Both the position numbers and the translations under genes were made by a program. 64,000 nucleotides of DNA from Arcobacter sp. CECT 8983 (lineage in GTDB: Bacteria; Campylobacterota; Campylobacteria; Campylobacterales; Arcobacteraceae): the NCBI RefSeq assembly GCF_004118855.1, contig NZ_PDKF01000004.1, forward strand, positions 62,001 through 126,000. The letters run 5' to 3'. Of the stretch, positions 34,909 to 44,257 are shown in pieces (the stretch's first letter is position 1; every line of letters begins with the position of its first letter). The notes beneath the pieces are model-generated. The model was not told the origin of the DNA, made no database searches, and saw only the letters and a program-made list of their open reading frames with translations.

Positions 34909-35379
34909 ATGGGTTTTTTTGATGGATATGATATTGCTGTTTCTGGTATGAGTGCACAACGAACAAGAGTTAATGTTACAAGTGCAAATATTGCAAATGC
35001 TAAAACTACGCATACTGAAGATGGTGGACCTTACAAGAGACAAAGTGTTGCCTTTCATGAAGTACTATTAAAACAAAACGAAAAAGCAACAAATGATATT
35101 AATTCAGACTTTAATAAAAAAGATGGTGATAAAGATCAATTATCTTTAAGAGGAGTAGGAGTAAAATCAATAGTAGAAGATGATTCTGATCCTGTTATGA
35201 GATATGAACCATCACACCCTGATGCAAATGATGAAGGTTATGTTGCTTATCCAAATATTAATCCTGTTATTGAAATGATTAATTTATTGGAAGCTAGACG
35301 TTCTTATGAAGCAAATGTAACAGCATTTACAACTCATAAGAATATTGATGTGAGAACATTAGATATCTTAAAAGCATAA
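34909..35379 (+). CDS. flgC: Flagellar proximal rod protein FlgC
   Basis: 156 residues. N-terminal YDIAVSGMSAQRTRVNVTSANIANAKTT and C-terminal YPNINPVIEMINLLEARRSYEANVTAFTTHK are diagnostic of FlgC. Builds the proximal rod with FlgB and FlgF. AGGAG ribosome site. The fliK gene starts three bases after its stop. Confidence 0.96.
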   Translation: MGFFDGYDIAVSGMSAQRTRVNVTSANIANAKTTHTEDGGPYKRQSVAFHEVLLKQNEKATNDINSDFNKKDGDKDQLSLRGVGVKSIVEDDSDPVMRYEPSHPDANDEGYVAYPNINPVIEMINLLEARRSYEANVTAFTTHKNIDVRTLDILKA

Positions 35380-35382
35380 TAA

Positions 35383-37752
35383 ATGAGTGAAGAAGTAAAA
35401 TTTTTAAATCTTAGTAAAACTACTCAAGACACAAAAACTACTAGTACTAAAGCTATTACTGAGTCAAAGAAAGAAGGTAAATCTTTATTTGATACAATGG
35501 TAGATAGTTCAGCTAAGAAAATTAAAACTTCTTCAGAAGAAAAAACTACAGAATCTAAAACTTTAGATTCTAAAAATACTGAAACTTCAAAAGAAGAAGT
35601 TAAAGAAAAAACCTCAAAAGAGACTGACACTAATAATTTAAAAAAAGAGTCTTCAAGTAATAAAACTGAAGATAATACTGAACAAAATAGTGAAAATAAA
35701 AAAAATCAAAAACAAAATATTAAAGAAGAAAATACAGAAAATCAAAAAGATACGAATAAACCTTCAACATCAAAAACTAGCGGTTCTTTATTAGATAGAT
35801 TAGTTTTAGAAGCAAATAAAAAGATTAAAAAGAATGATTTAGAAAAAAATGGTGATAAAACTTTAAAAAACCAAGACTCTAAAGAAGTATCACAAAAGCA
35901 AAACTCATTATTTGAAGAAGTTGTAAAAGAAAATAAAAAAACAGATAAAAAAAGTCAAACAGAAGAAATTGACAAAGATAATAAAAAGAGTTTAGAGTCA
36001 AAAGAAAAAGTAAGTAAAGATTCAGAAACAAATGTAGAAAACAAGAGTGATAAAACAGATAAAAAAGCAAAAGTTACTGATGAAAAAGTAAGTGATGAGA
36101 AAGTAAAACAAACTCAACCTTCTTTGATGGATGAATTAATTAATAAAGCAAAAAAAGAGATAGATGGTAAAGAAAAATCTTCTACAAAAGAAAATAAAAA
36201 AGAGATAAAAGATTCTTCAGAAAAAGTAATTAAAAATGATAAAGATATCTCTACTTCAAAGATAGAAAATAAAGTTGAATTAAAAGAAAATCTTAAAAAT
36301 GAAGAAAATGAAGAAAACACTGCAAAAGATAAAACAAAAGTAGAAAAAAATAGTGATTTAAAAGAGAGTTCAAAAGAGCTTAGTATCGCAAAAAATGTAG
36401 ATGAAACTTTGGATGAGTCAAAAACAGAGACTAAAAATATAAATGAAGTTGCAAAAAAAGAGGAAAATAAAAGTTCTGAAATAAAAGAAGAAAAAACAAA
36501 TAAAACTTCTATAGAAACAAAAGATACAAATAAAAAAGAAGCAGAAAAAGTCGTTAGTTCTGATAGTTCAAAAAAACAAGTTGATGATCTAAATGAAGAA
36601 TCAAAGACTAAAACAAATAATACAAAAGAAGCTGTACTAAAAGAAGAAAAAACTGTTTCTTCTGAGAATATTAATAAAAAAACTGAAACAAATACTTCTA
36701 CCTCGGAAGTTAAAAAAGAATCAGGTAATTTAAAAGATCTTGATAAAGAAGCTATTGTTAAAGATGAAGAGAAAGTAGATGTTAAAAAAGATTCTTTAAA
36801 AGAATCGACACAAGATAATACAAAAGAGACAAAACCTAAGTCTTTAATGGATCAACTTTTAAAGGCAAATCAGCCTAAAACTGTCTCAAGTGATGCTGTA
36901 GAAACTATAAATTCTAAAATTACTAAAAATAATGATTTAGTTACAAATATTTATTTAGGTTCACAAAAAAACTCAATTTATAATAAGATGCTTTCTAATA
37001 AAAGTGAAGCTGTAAAAATTGTAAAAGAGGGTAAAAGCACTGATGATATAAAAAAAGGTGCTGAGAAACTAGAGTTAAATCCTAAAGATTTATCTGTTTC
37101 AAAAGAAGATGCAAAAGTAGTAGAAACGAAACATGAATTAAACAAACAAACAGAACAAAAGGTTCAAAGAGATAGCATTGATAGAATGCTTTTAGACCAA
37201 AACAGTAAAAAAAGTTCAATTAAAAATGAAACAGTTTCTAAAGCAAGTAACTCTTCTAATCAAGAAACAACTGTTAATTTAACAGTATCACCAAATGCAA
37301 CTTTAACTATACAAAATAGAATTATTGGTGCACATCAACAAATGTCATCAATGATGTCTGATATTGCAAGAAATATGTATGAGAATTATAAGCCACCTGT
37401 CACTGCATTTAGAATTAATTTATTCCCAGCACAATTAGGTCAAATTGCAATTTTAATGAAAAGTGATAGAGATAGTGGAATTAGTATTTCTATGAATATG
37501 ACAAACTCTTCAACATTAGATGCTGTTGTAGAAAATCAAGGTTCACTAAGAGAAGCTATTAATAGAAACTTCAATAATCAAACAGATGTAAATTTTGAGT
37601 TTGGTATGCAAGGTGGAGAACAAGGTAATTCTTCTTCTGGAAATAACAATGAAGAACAACATCAAGAATCACAACAGCAACACTCTTCATCTGATATTTT
37701 AGATGCAGTTAATGAAAATAAAAATGTTGCAGATGACTTAAATTATATGTAA
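35383..37752 (+). CDS. fliK: FliK-type hook-length control protein with SLxD repeats
   Basis: 789 residues, long for FliK. Residues 50-630 are Lys/Glu/Ser/Thr/Asn-rich and probably disordered, as expected of a molecular ruler. The C-terminal Flg_hook domain is recognisable at about 660-750: PVTAFRINLFPAQLGQIAILMKSD, then LREAINRNF. Five copies of a short amphipathic motif punctuate the N-terminal part: SLFDTMV (34), SLLDRLV (135), SLFEEVV (175), SLMDELI (247) and SLMDQLL (487), mostly followed by AxKKI-like residues. FliK is exported and triggers the FlhB specificity switch. Followed without gap by fliR. Confidence 0.88.
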   Translation: MSEEVKFLNLSKTTQDTKTTSTKAITESKKEGKSLFDTMVDSSAKKIKTSSEEKTTESKTLDSKNTETSKEEVKEKTSKETDTNNLKKESSSNKTEDNTEQNSENKKNQKQNIKEENTENQKDTNKPSTSKTSGSLLDRLVLEANKKIKKNDLEKNGDKTLKNQDSKEVSQKQNSLFEEVVKENKKTDKKSQTEEIDKDNKKSLESKEKVSKDSETNVENKSDKTDKKAKVTDEKVSDEKVKQTQPSLMDELINKAKKEIDGKEKSSTKENKKEIKDSSEKVIKNDKDISTSKIENKVELKENLKNEENEENTAKDKTKVEKNSDLKESSKELSIAKNVDETLDESKTETKNINEVAKKEENKSSEIKEEKTNKTSIETKDTNKKEAEKVVSSDSSKKQVDDLNEESKTKTNNTKEAVLKEEKTVSSENINKKTETNTSTSEVKKESGNLKDLDKEAIVKDEEKVDVKKDSLKESTQDNTKETKPKSLMDQLLKANQPKTVSSDAVETINSKITKNNDLVTNIYLGSQKNSIYNKMLSNKSEAVKIVKEGKSTDDIKKGAEKLELNPKDLSVSKEDAKVVETKHELNKQTEQKVQRDSIDRMLLDQNSKKSSIKNETVSKASNSSNQETTVNLTVSPNATLTIQNRIIGAHQQMSSMMSDIARNMYENYKPPVTAFRINLFPAQLGQIAILMKSDRDSGISISMNMTNSSTLDAVVENQGSLREAINRNFNNQTDVNFEFGMQGGEQGNSSSGNNNEEQHQESQQQHSSSDILDAVNENKNVADDLNYM

Positions 37753-38505
37753 ATGGAACAACTTTTATCCTTTTTAAATGAAGAGCTACTTTTTAGCTCT
37801 TTACTTCTTTTTGCAAGAATCTTAGCTTTTGTTGCTTTTATGCCTCCAGTTTTTGATCACAACTCTGTAAATCCTACAGTAAGAGTTTCTATAGCTTTTT
37901 ATTTAACAATTTTTTTATATCCACTAATAGAAGTAAAAGGTAATTTTACCCAAGAAGCTTTTATTTTATCATTGATATCTGAAATAACATTAGGTCTTGT
38001 AGCTTCTTTCTTTTTGCATGTTATTTTTGCAGCTGTAAGAATTATTGGTGAGTTTGTTGAGTATGCAACTGCATTATCAATGGCAAGTATGTTTGATGCA
38101 TCAAGTGGAACTAATACAGGTCTTGTAAATAGACTTTTATATTTAATAGCTTTGATGGTTTTCTTCCAAACTGGTATGTATGAAATAACTATAATAATGC
38201 TTGTAAAGAGTTTTTCTATGGTTCACTTAGGGATGTTTAATGTTTTTTCATATGATGGAATACAAATTGCAATAGATGAAATACAAAGAATGTTTGCTTT
38301 TGCATTCTCTTTTGCCTTACCTCTATTTTTTATTGGGTTTATATTGGATATATATTATGGGTATGGAACTAAATCAATGCCAGCTTTTTCTCCTTTTGTA
38401 ATTACTTTTCAGCTAAAGTTTGCATTAATATTTATATTTTTGATTTTAGGTATGGAAGTTTTTACAGAAAATTTAACAGATTATATGATAACTAAGTTTG
38501 AGTAG
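37753..38505 (+). CDS. fliR: Flagellar export gate protein FliR
   Basis: 250 residues, mostly membrane helices. Begins SLLLFARILAFVAFMPPVFDHNSVNPTVRVSIAF, the FliR N-terminus, with FALPLFFIGFILDIYYGY in the C-terminal part. FliR is part of the FliP5-FliQ4-FliR1 gate of the flagellar type III secretion system; fliP and fliQ are not in the window. ATG directly after the fliK stop codon. Confidence 0.95.
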   Translation: MEQLLSFLNEELLFSSLLLFARILAFVAFMPPVFDHNSVNPTVRVSIAFYLTIFLYPLIEVKGNFTQEAFILSLISEITLGLVASFFLHVIFAAVRIIGEFVEYATALSMASMFDASSGTNTGLVNRLLYLIALMVFFQTGMYEITIIMLVKSFSMVHLGMFNVFSYDGIQIAIDEIQRMFAFAFSFALPLFFIGFILDIYYGYGTKSMPAFSPFVITFQLKFALIFIFLILGMEVFTENLTDYMITKFE

Positions 38506-38510
38506 ATAAT

Positions 38511-39563
38511 ATGGCAGACGAAGAAGAAAAAACCGAAGAACCCACCCAGAAAAAAATAGATGATGCCAAAGAAAAAGGTAATGTTCCTAAATCAATGGAA
38601 GTTACAGGGGCAGCAGTACTACTTTTTGGTTCAGTTTATTTATTATTCTTTTCTGGTTTTACCTTTGAATCAATAAAAAAGTTAATGTTGTTTTCTTATG
38701 GTTTCATGGGTCAAGAAATGAATTCTACAGTATTTTATTCAATAGTATATACTTTTGTTATGACAGCTGTGAAGGCACTTTTACCACTTTTTGCATTAGT
38801 TGTTTTATTAGCATTGGTAACAAATTGGAGTCAATTTGGTTTTATCATAACTCCTTTAAAAATTGACCTTCAAAAGTTGGATCCAATCAAAGGTTTAAAA
38901 AATGTATTTGCATTAAAAAAAGGCTTAGAAGCATTAAAGTTATCTCTTAAATTAACAATTATTATTATCGTGATGTTTATAGTTTTAGCTTTAACCCATA
39001 AAGCCTTCCTAGCTATGATGGATAAAGAGTTTTATGCGACATTCAATACTATTATAAATCTGATTATATATTTTTTAGCAGCAATTCTTCTAATTATAAT
39101 AATTTTTGCTATAATAGACTTCTTTTTTACTAGACATTATTATTTTAAATCTTTAAAAATGAGTAAACAAGAAATTAAAGATGAATTTAAAAATATGGAG
39201 GGTGACCCTCAAGTAAAAGGACGAATTCGTAAGATACAAATGCAAATGCATCAAAAAAGAATGATGAATGATGTTCCTGATGCAGACGTTGTAATTACAA
39301 ATCCAAGTCATTATGCAGTAGCGTTAAGATATGATAACACTAGAGATAATGCACCTAAAGTAGTAGCAAAAGGTATTGATTTTATTGCTTTAAAAATTAA
39401 AGATGTTGCAAGAGAAAATGATGTTCCTATTATAGAAAATCCTGCTCTTGCAAGATCTTTATTTTCTCAGATTGAAGTTGATCAAGAGATACCAGCAGAG
39501 TTTTATAAAGCCTTGGCTGAAATATTCTCTTATGTATTTGAATTGAAAAAAAAGAAAAGGTAG
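38511..39563 (+). CDS. flhB: Flagellar export switch protein FlhB
   Basis: 350 residues. N-terminal EEKTEEPTQKKIDDAKEKGNVPKS, four membrane helices (about 30-215), then the cytoplasmic autocleavage domain. The cleavage loop is NPSHYAVALRY (N264-P265-S266-H267), with Ser in place of the usual Thr of NPTH; cleavage between N and P should still be possible. FlhB switches export from rod/hook to filament substrates when met by FliK, whose gene lies two genes upstream. Confidence 0.96.
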   Translation: MADEEEKTEEPTQKKIDDAKEKGNVPKSMEVTGAAVLLFGSVYLLFFSGFTFESIKKLMLFSYGFMGQEMNSTVFYSIVYTFVMTAVKALLPLFALVVLLALVTNWSQFGFIITPLKIDLQKLDPIKGLKNVFALKKGLEALKLSLKLTIIIIVMFIVLALTHKAFLAMMDKEFYATFNTIINLIIYFLAAILLIIIIFAIIDFFFTRHYYFKSLKMSKQEIKDEFKNMEGDPQVKGRIRKIQMQMHQKRMMNDVPDADVVITNPSHYAVALRYDNTRDNAPKVVAKGIDFIALKIKDVARENDVPIIENPALARSLFSQIEVDQEIPAEFYKALAEIFSYVFELKKKKR

Positions 39564-39566
39564 TTT

Positions 39567-41561
39567 TTGAAGTTTTTTATATTTTTTATATTGATATTTA
39601 CTTTTTCATTTGCAAAAAAAGATTTTTATTATGGATTTATTGACTCTACAGGAGAGCAAATATCACAAAAAAGAATTCAAGAAATAGATGATGGATTTTC
39701 AACAATTAAAAATGCAAGGCAACTTTCAAAAGAGGGTAGAGTTGATGAAGCATATTCTCAAGTAACTGCTTTAAAAGAACAAAATAAAGTTGAAATCTTA
39801 TATTCAGATATTATTATTTTATATTCAGAATTAGCAATTAAAAAGAAATCAAAAAGAATTATAATTGATGCAGCAGCTGAACTTGAAAAAGCTATAAATG
39901 ACTCAAAAATTCATGAAAATGATTTATCTCGTGCTTACATGATTTTAGTTGAACTAAAACTTAATCTTAATAAATCAGAAGAGGCCAAATATTTTGCTAA
40001 TATTATTATAAATAACTTCGATAATGAAGTTATAAATGCTTATGGAAAAATTTACCTTGCAAAGGTTTATAAACATCAGCGAAATTATGACATGGCTATT
40101 AAAATTTTGTATGAAGTTTTAACAAAAACTACTGACCTTTTAGTTGCTACGTTAGTTGCAGATGAATTATTTGATGTATATATTTTGAATGACCAGAAAA
40201 AAGAGGCATATGAGCTTATTTCTAAAGTATTAGAAAAAAATATGGATTATTATGCGAAAGACTCTTTTTTAGCATTGGAAAAGGTTAATAGATTATTAAA
40301 AGCAGATATGCCTGAGTTTGCAGTAAAAATTTTAGAAGAGTTATTAAATAGAACAGATAAGCCAGCATCAATAGAAGACTTTAAGTTTAAATTAGCAGAA
40401 ATATATATGAAAATGTACGATGGGACAGACAAATATTTAGTAAAAGCAAGAGAACTTTATAAAGATATTTTAAATGATTTTGCAGGTGGAATATACGCAG
40501 AAAAAGCAAAAATGTATATAGATGAAATCTTAATGAGACAAGGAATCTTAGAACCAGCAGCAGTTTCTGCAAAATATCCAGAATCTGAAGCCATGCAACA
40601 AAAAGTGTTAGTGCAAGAATTATTAAATCATAAAAGACAAGAAAAATATGATTTGATTTTAAAATCAAAAAGAATTTACAAAAAAATCTCAAACACTATT
40701 GCACAAAGATTTGGTTATGAATCAGTAGAAAAAATTTTTGATGAAGTAACTATTGATATGATTAAAAAATATTTAGCAACGGGAAAATGTTTTTTATTAA
40801 ATGAGACTTTAAATAGTGCAAGAACAGAAACCTTTCAAACACTTATTGAAGATGAAACAACAAAAGATAAGTTTTTTGAGTGCTTAGTTGAGGTTCCATC
40901 AGAAAAAGCCTACAATTTATTAAAAGATACTTTTAGTACAAGTAGAGATGCAACCTTATATCTATATTTAGAAAGAATGGCACTAGCATTACAAAACTTT
41001 ACAGATGCAAAAAGTTTTTCTGCCAAGATTGATATGGTTGATGATAGAAAAGTTTTAGAAAAGGAGTTTTTATATAGATTTTTAATTAAAAATACTGTTG
41101 GGGACTCTATTTCAATGGATAAATTTTTTAACTATGCCCATAGAAATCAACAATTTATAAAAGCTAATACCAATAATCCTATGATTATTGATTTTTATTA
41201 CTACTACTATCTTTATTTGATGAAAAGAGATTTAAAAAATGAGGCGAAAGATATTTTAAATAAATTATATCAAAAACAAAAAGAGAACAATGCTTATGTG
41301 TATTCTCCTTTTGTAGAGTTGGAATTAGCAAAAATAGCTCAAACTAATAATAAAAATGAAGAAGCATTAAAGTTACTTTTAGATGCCCTAGATTACTCTA
41401 GAAAAATAAGTCCAAATGACTTAGCACAGGTTTATTATGAGTTAATAATTCTTTATGAAGAGTTTAATAACAACATAAAAAAAGATGAATTTATAAACAA
41501 ATGTAAATCAATCGAAGGAACTAAAGATAGTTTATATAAAAAAATGTGTGATGAGATGTAA
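39567..41561 (+). CDS. Secreted TPR-repeat protein, PflA-like candidate
   Basis: 664 residues with an N-terminal signal peptide (FFIFFILIFTFSFA). TPR-like helical pairs fill the rest, for example AKVYKHQRNYDMAIKILYEVL (about 165-185), ARELYKDILNDFAGGIYAEKAKMYIDEIL (about 293-320) and the C-terminal ELAKIAQTNNKNEEALKLLLDALDYS. In Campylobacter the periplasmic TPR protein PflA is needed for motor rotation and scaffold assembly; this protein, set between flhB and fliI, is a reasonable candidate. The name is inferred. TTG start. Confidence 0.75.
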   Translation: MKFFIFFILIFTFSFAKKDFYYGFIDSTGEQISQKRIQEIDDGFSTIKNARQLSKEGRVDEAYSQVTALKEQNKVEILYSDIIILYSELAIKKKSKRIIIDAAAELEKAINDSKIHENDLSRAYMILVELKLNLNKSEEAKYFANIIINNFDNEVINAYGKIYLAKVYKHQRNYDMAIKILYEVLTKTTDLLVATLVADELFDVYILNDQKKEAYELISKVLEKNMDYYAKDSFLALEKVNRLLKADMPEFAVKILEELLNRTDKPASIEDFKFKLAEIYMKMYDGTDKYLVKARELYKDILNDFAGGIYAEKAKMYIDEILMRQGILEPAAVSAKYPESEAMQQKVLVQELLNHKRQEKYDLILKSKRIYKKISNTIAQRFGYESVEKIFDEVTIDMIKKYLATGKCFLLNETLNSARTETFQTLIEDETTKDKFFECLVEVPSEKAYNLLKDTFSTSRDATLYLYLERMALALQNFTDAKSFSAKIDMVDDRKVLEKEFLYRFLIKNTVGDSISMDKFFNYAHRNQQFIKANTNNPMIIDFYYYYYLYLMKRDLKNEAKDILNKLYQKQKENNAYVYSPFVELELAKIAQTNNKNEEALKLLLDALDYSRKISPNDLAQVYYELIILYEEFNNNIKKDEFINKCKSIEGTKDSLYKKMCDEM

Positions 41562-41563
41562 GT

Positions 41564-42868
41564 ATGGATATTGACTCATTATTAAATAGCATTGACTCAA
41601 CAGAACTTTCTATACCTTTTGGAAGAATTAAACATATCTCTTCAACAACAATAAAAGCTTCTGGAATTGAAGTTGCTGTAGGTGATATTGTAAGGATTGA
41701 GTCCCAACAACATATTTATACTGTTTTAGGAATGGTTGCCTCAATTGAATCAAATGTTTTTACAATTGTACCTTTTTCATTTATTGATGGATTTAGAATA
41801 CATGATAAGGTTTTTTTACAAAAAGATGGATTATCTGTTGAAACGGGATATGGTCTTTTAGGAAGAGTAGTAAATGCTTTAGGGGAACCTATTGATGAAA
41901 AAGGGAAAATTAAAGATCTAGCAGAGAGTTCTGCTATTAATAAAGTTTCAATGTCTCCACTTGAAAGAGGAGTTATTGATGAGAGGTTTTCCACTGGAGT
42001 TAAAGCAATTGATTCAATGCTAACAGCAGGAAAAGGTCAAAAAGTAGGTATCTTTGCAGGTTCTGGAGTTGGTAAATCAACTTTAATGGGAATGATTGTT
42101 AAAGGTTGTGAAGCTCAGATAAAAGTTGTTGCCCTTATTGGGGAAAGGGGTCGTGAGATTCCAGAATTCATTCATTATAATCTTAACAATAATCTAGAAA
42201 ATACAATTATTGTTGCAGCAACTTCTGATGAGTCTGCATTAATGCGTAAATATGGAGCCTTTACTGCAATGGCAATTGCAGAATTCTTTAGAGATAAAGG
42301 GCATGATGTACTTTTAATGATGGATTCTGTTACAAGGTTTGCAATGGCACAAAGAGAGATAGGACTTAGTACAGGAGAACCACCTGTAAGTAGAGGATAC
42401 CCACCATCTGTATTTGCATTATTACCTCAATTAATGGAGCGAGCAGGTAATAACACAAAGGGTTCTATTACTGCCTTTTTTACAGTTTTAGTTGATGGGG
42501 ATGATATGAATGACCCAATTGCAGATCAAAGTAGGTCAATTTTGGATGGACATATAGTTTTAACAAGGGAATTAACAGAACAAGGGTTTTATCCTCCTAT
42601 AAATCTTCTTAAATCTGCTTCAAGGGTTATGGACAAAGTTGTAAATGATGAACACTATAATTACTTTTTAAAGCTAAAAAGGGTATTATCATTAATAAAA
42701 GAGAATGAAGTTTTAGTTCGTGTGGGTGCTTATAAACCTGGAATGGACAAAGAGCTAGATGATGCCTTAGCTAGAAAAGAGAAAATTAGAACTTTCTTGA
42801 CACAAGGCATGAAAGAACAGTATAATTTTAATGAAATAGTAGCGAAGTTCAAGGAGGTATTCCAATGA
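41564..42868 (+). CDS. fliI: Flagellum-specific export ATPase FliI
   Basis: 434 residues. Walker A AGSGVGKSTLMGMI (about 166-179), GERGREIPEFI, Walker B DVLLMMDSVTRFAMAQREI and GYPPSVFALLPQLMERAG are all typical of FliI. It forms a hexameric ATPase with FliJ that energises export; no fliJ is evident here. Starts two bases after the TPR gene; its stop overlaps the flgL ATG by four bases. Confidence 0.97.
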   Translation: MDIDSLLNSIDSTELSIPFGRIKHISSTTIKASGIEVAVGDIVRIESQQHIYTVLGMVASIESNVFTIVPFSFIDGFRIHDKVFLQKDGLSVETGYGLLGRVVNALGEPIDEKGKIKDLAESSAINKVSMSPLERGVIDERFSTGVKAIDSMLTAGKGQKVGIFAGSGVGKSTLMGMIVKGCEAQIKVVALIGERGREIPEFIHYNLNNNLENTIIVAATSDESALMRKYGAFTAMAIAEFFRDKGHDVLLMMDSVTRFAMAQREIGLSTGEPPVSRGYPPSVFALLPQLMERAGNNTKGSITAFFTVLVDGDDMNDPIADQSRSILDGHIVLTRELTEQGFYPPINLLKSASRVMDKVVNDEHYNYFLKLKRVLSLIKENEVLVRVGAYKPGMDKELDDALARKEKIRTFLTQGMKEQYNFNEIVAKFKEVFQ

Positions 42869-44232
42869 TTAGGTCAACTTCAGAAACGTTATTTAGATTA
42901 CATAATTTAAATAAAGAACAACAAAGAGTAACTTATCAAACAAGTTCAACTAAAATACTACAACATGGTAGTGATGATGCAAATTTATTTTCTAGGGATG
43001 TTTATCTAGATGATAAAATTAATGTATATGAAGGGATAAAGCTACAAATAGAAAAAACAACTGCTCAAAATAATGTAGCTGATTCTACTTTAAAAGAAAT
43101 AAAAGAGCTTTTAGATTACGTAAAACAAGAAGTAACTAAAGCAAAGAATGGAACAGTAGATGATGAAGCAAGAGAAGCTATTGCTGTTAACTTAAGAGGA
43201 GTAAAAGAGAATCTTTTTATGCTTGCCAATGAACAAGTAGAAGGAGAATACCTTTATGCTGGTTCAAATTCAATGAAAGAACCTTTTTCAATGGATGCCT
43301 CAGGGAAAATTACTTTTGAAGGTGATGGTTTTTTAAGAAAAGTTGCAGTAGAAGATGGTTCTTATAGAGAAAAAGGTATTACTGGCTTTGAAACTTTTAT
43401 GTATAATTCAGAAGTTGGCTATAAAGGTGATACTTTAGAATTTAGTAAAAGTGATAGAATTATCGATGAAGGAAGATTTGAATGGAAATTAGAGGGAGCT
43501 TCACCTGCAATATCTGCTGAATCTTCTACAACTACATTAAGTTTTAGTGCTGAAACTCCATTAATTGATGAAAATGGTAAAGTATGGCAACTTAATGATA
43601 GTGCTAATGCTTTAGTTGATGATATGGGAAATACTGTAAGTCTTAAATCTGCTGATTCTTCAACTAATACATTTGTTGTTGATATGTCTAATTTTAATAT
43701 GACACCAGCTAATGCAGAAGCTCCTGCACAATTTAGTAAGACACAATTAGTAAAATACAATGAAGAGGGAAATGCTACAAATGAAATACTTCAAGTAAAA
43801 ATAGGTGAAAATAAAGATTTTCAAGTTGATTTACCTGATGTAGATGGAACGAAATTTGAAGCAAAAGGTAATACTTTTGATGTTATTGATAATATCATTA
43901 ATGCCTTAGAACTTAAAGATTCAAATGGAAATGCCATTAGTAAAGATGAAGCTAAAGATGCTCTTTCTGATGGGTTAGAAGATATTTTAGAAGCATATGA
44001 AGCAGCAAATACAGGACATGCAAAACTTGGTGGGAGAAATAAAGTATTTGAGATTTCTTTAGATAGAATAGAATCTAAAATAAATCAATATCAAATTATG
44101 TCTCATGAAGTAGGTGCTGCTGATTTAACAAAACTAGCAGTAGAAGCCAAGGCATTAGAAGTAACATTTACTGCATTATATTCAACAATTAGTAAGATGC
44201 ATGAATTAACATTAGTTAATTTTGTTAGATAA
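42865..44232 (+). CDS. flgL: Hook-filament junction protein FlgL
   Basis: 455 residues. The N-terminal helical part matches FlgL/flagellin ends: IRSTSETLFRLHNLNKEQQRVTYQTSSTKI, and NLFMLANEQVEGEYLYAGSNS. The C-terminal helix LTKLAVEAKALEVTFTALYSTISKMHELTLVNFV closes the D0/D1 domain. The middle (about 150-370) is a variable surface domain. flgK, normally its partner, is not in the window. AAGGAGG site lies inside the end of fliI. Confidence 0.9.
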   Translation: MIRSTSETLFRLHNLNKEQQRVTYQTSSTKILQHGSDDANLFSRDVYLDDKINVYEGIKLQIEKTTAQNNVADSTLKEIKELLDYVKQEVTKAKNGTVDDEAREAIAVNLRGVKENLFMLANEQVEGEYLYAGSNSMKEPFSMDASGKITFEGDGFLRKVAVEDGSYREKGITGFETFMYNSEVGYKGDTLEFSKSDRIIDEGRFEWKLEGASPAISAESSTTTLSFSAETPLIDENGKVWQLNDSANALVDDMGNTVSLKSADSSTNTFVVDMSNFNMTPANAEAPAQFSKTQLVKYNEEGNATNEILQVKIGENKDFQVDLPDVDGTKFEAKGNTFDVIDNIINALELKDSNGNAISKDEAKDALSDGLEDILEAYEAANTGHAKLGGRNKVFEISLDRIESKINQYQIMSHEVGAADLTKLAVEAKALEVTFTALYSTISKMHELTLVNFVR

Positions 44233-44257
44233 TTGAAGAATTAAGTTAAAGAACTAA

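Noticed and set aside
35500-37300. Lys/Glu-rich region of fliK as frameshifted or spurious coding sequence
   Set aside because: The frame is intact with regular motifs, and ends in a proper Flg_hook domain; disorder is normal for FliK.
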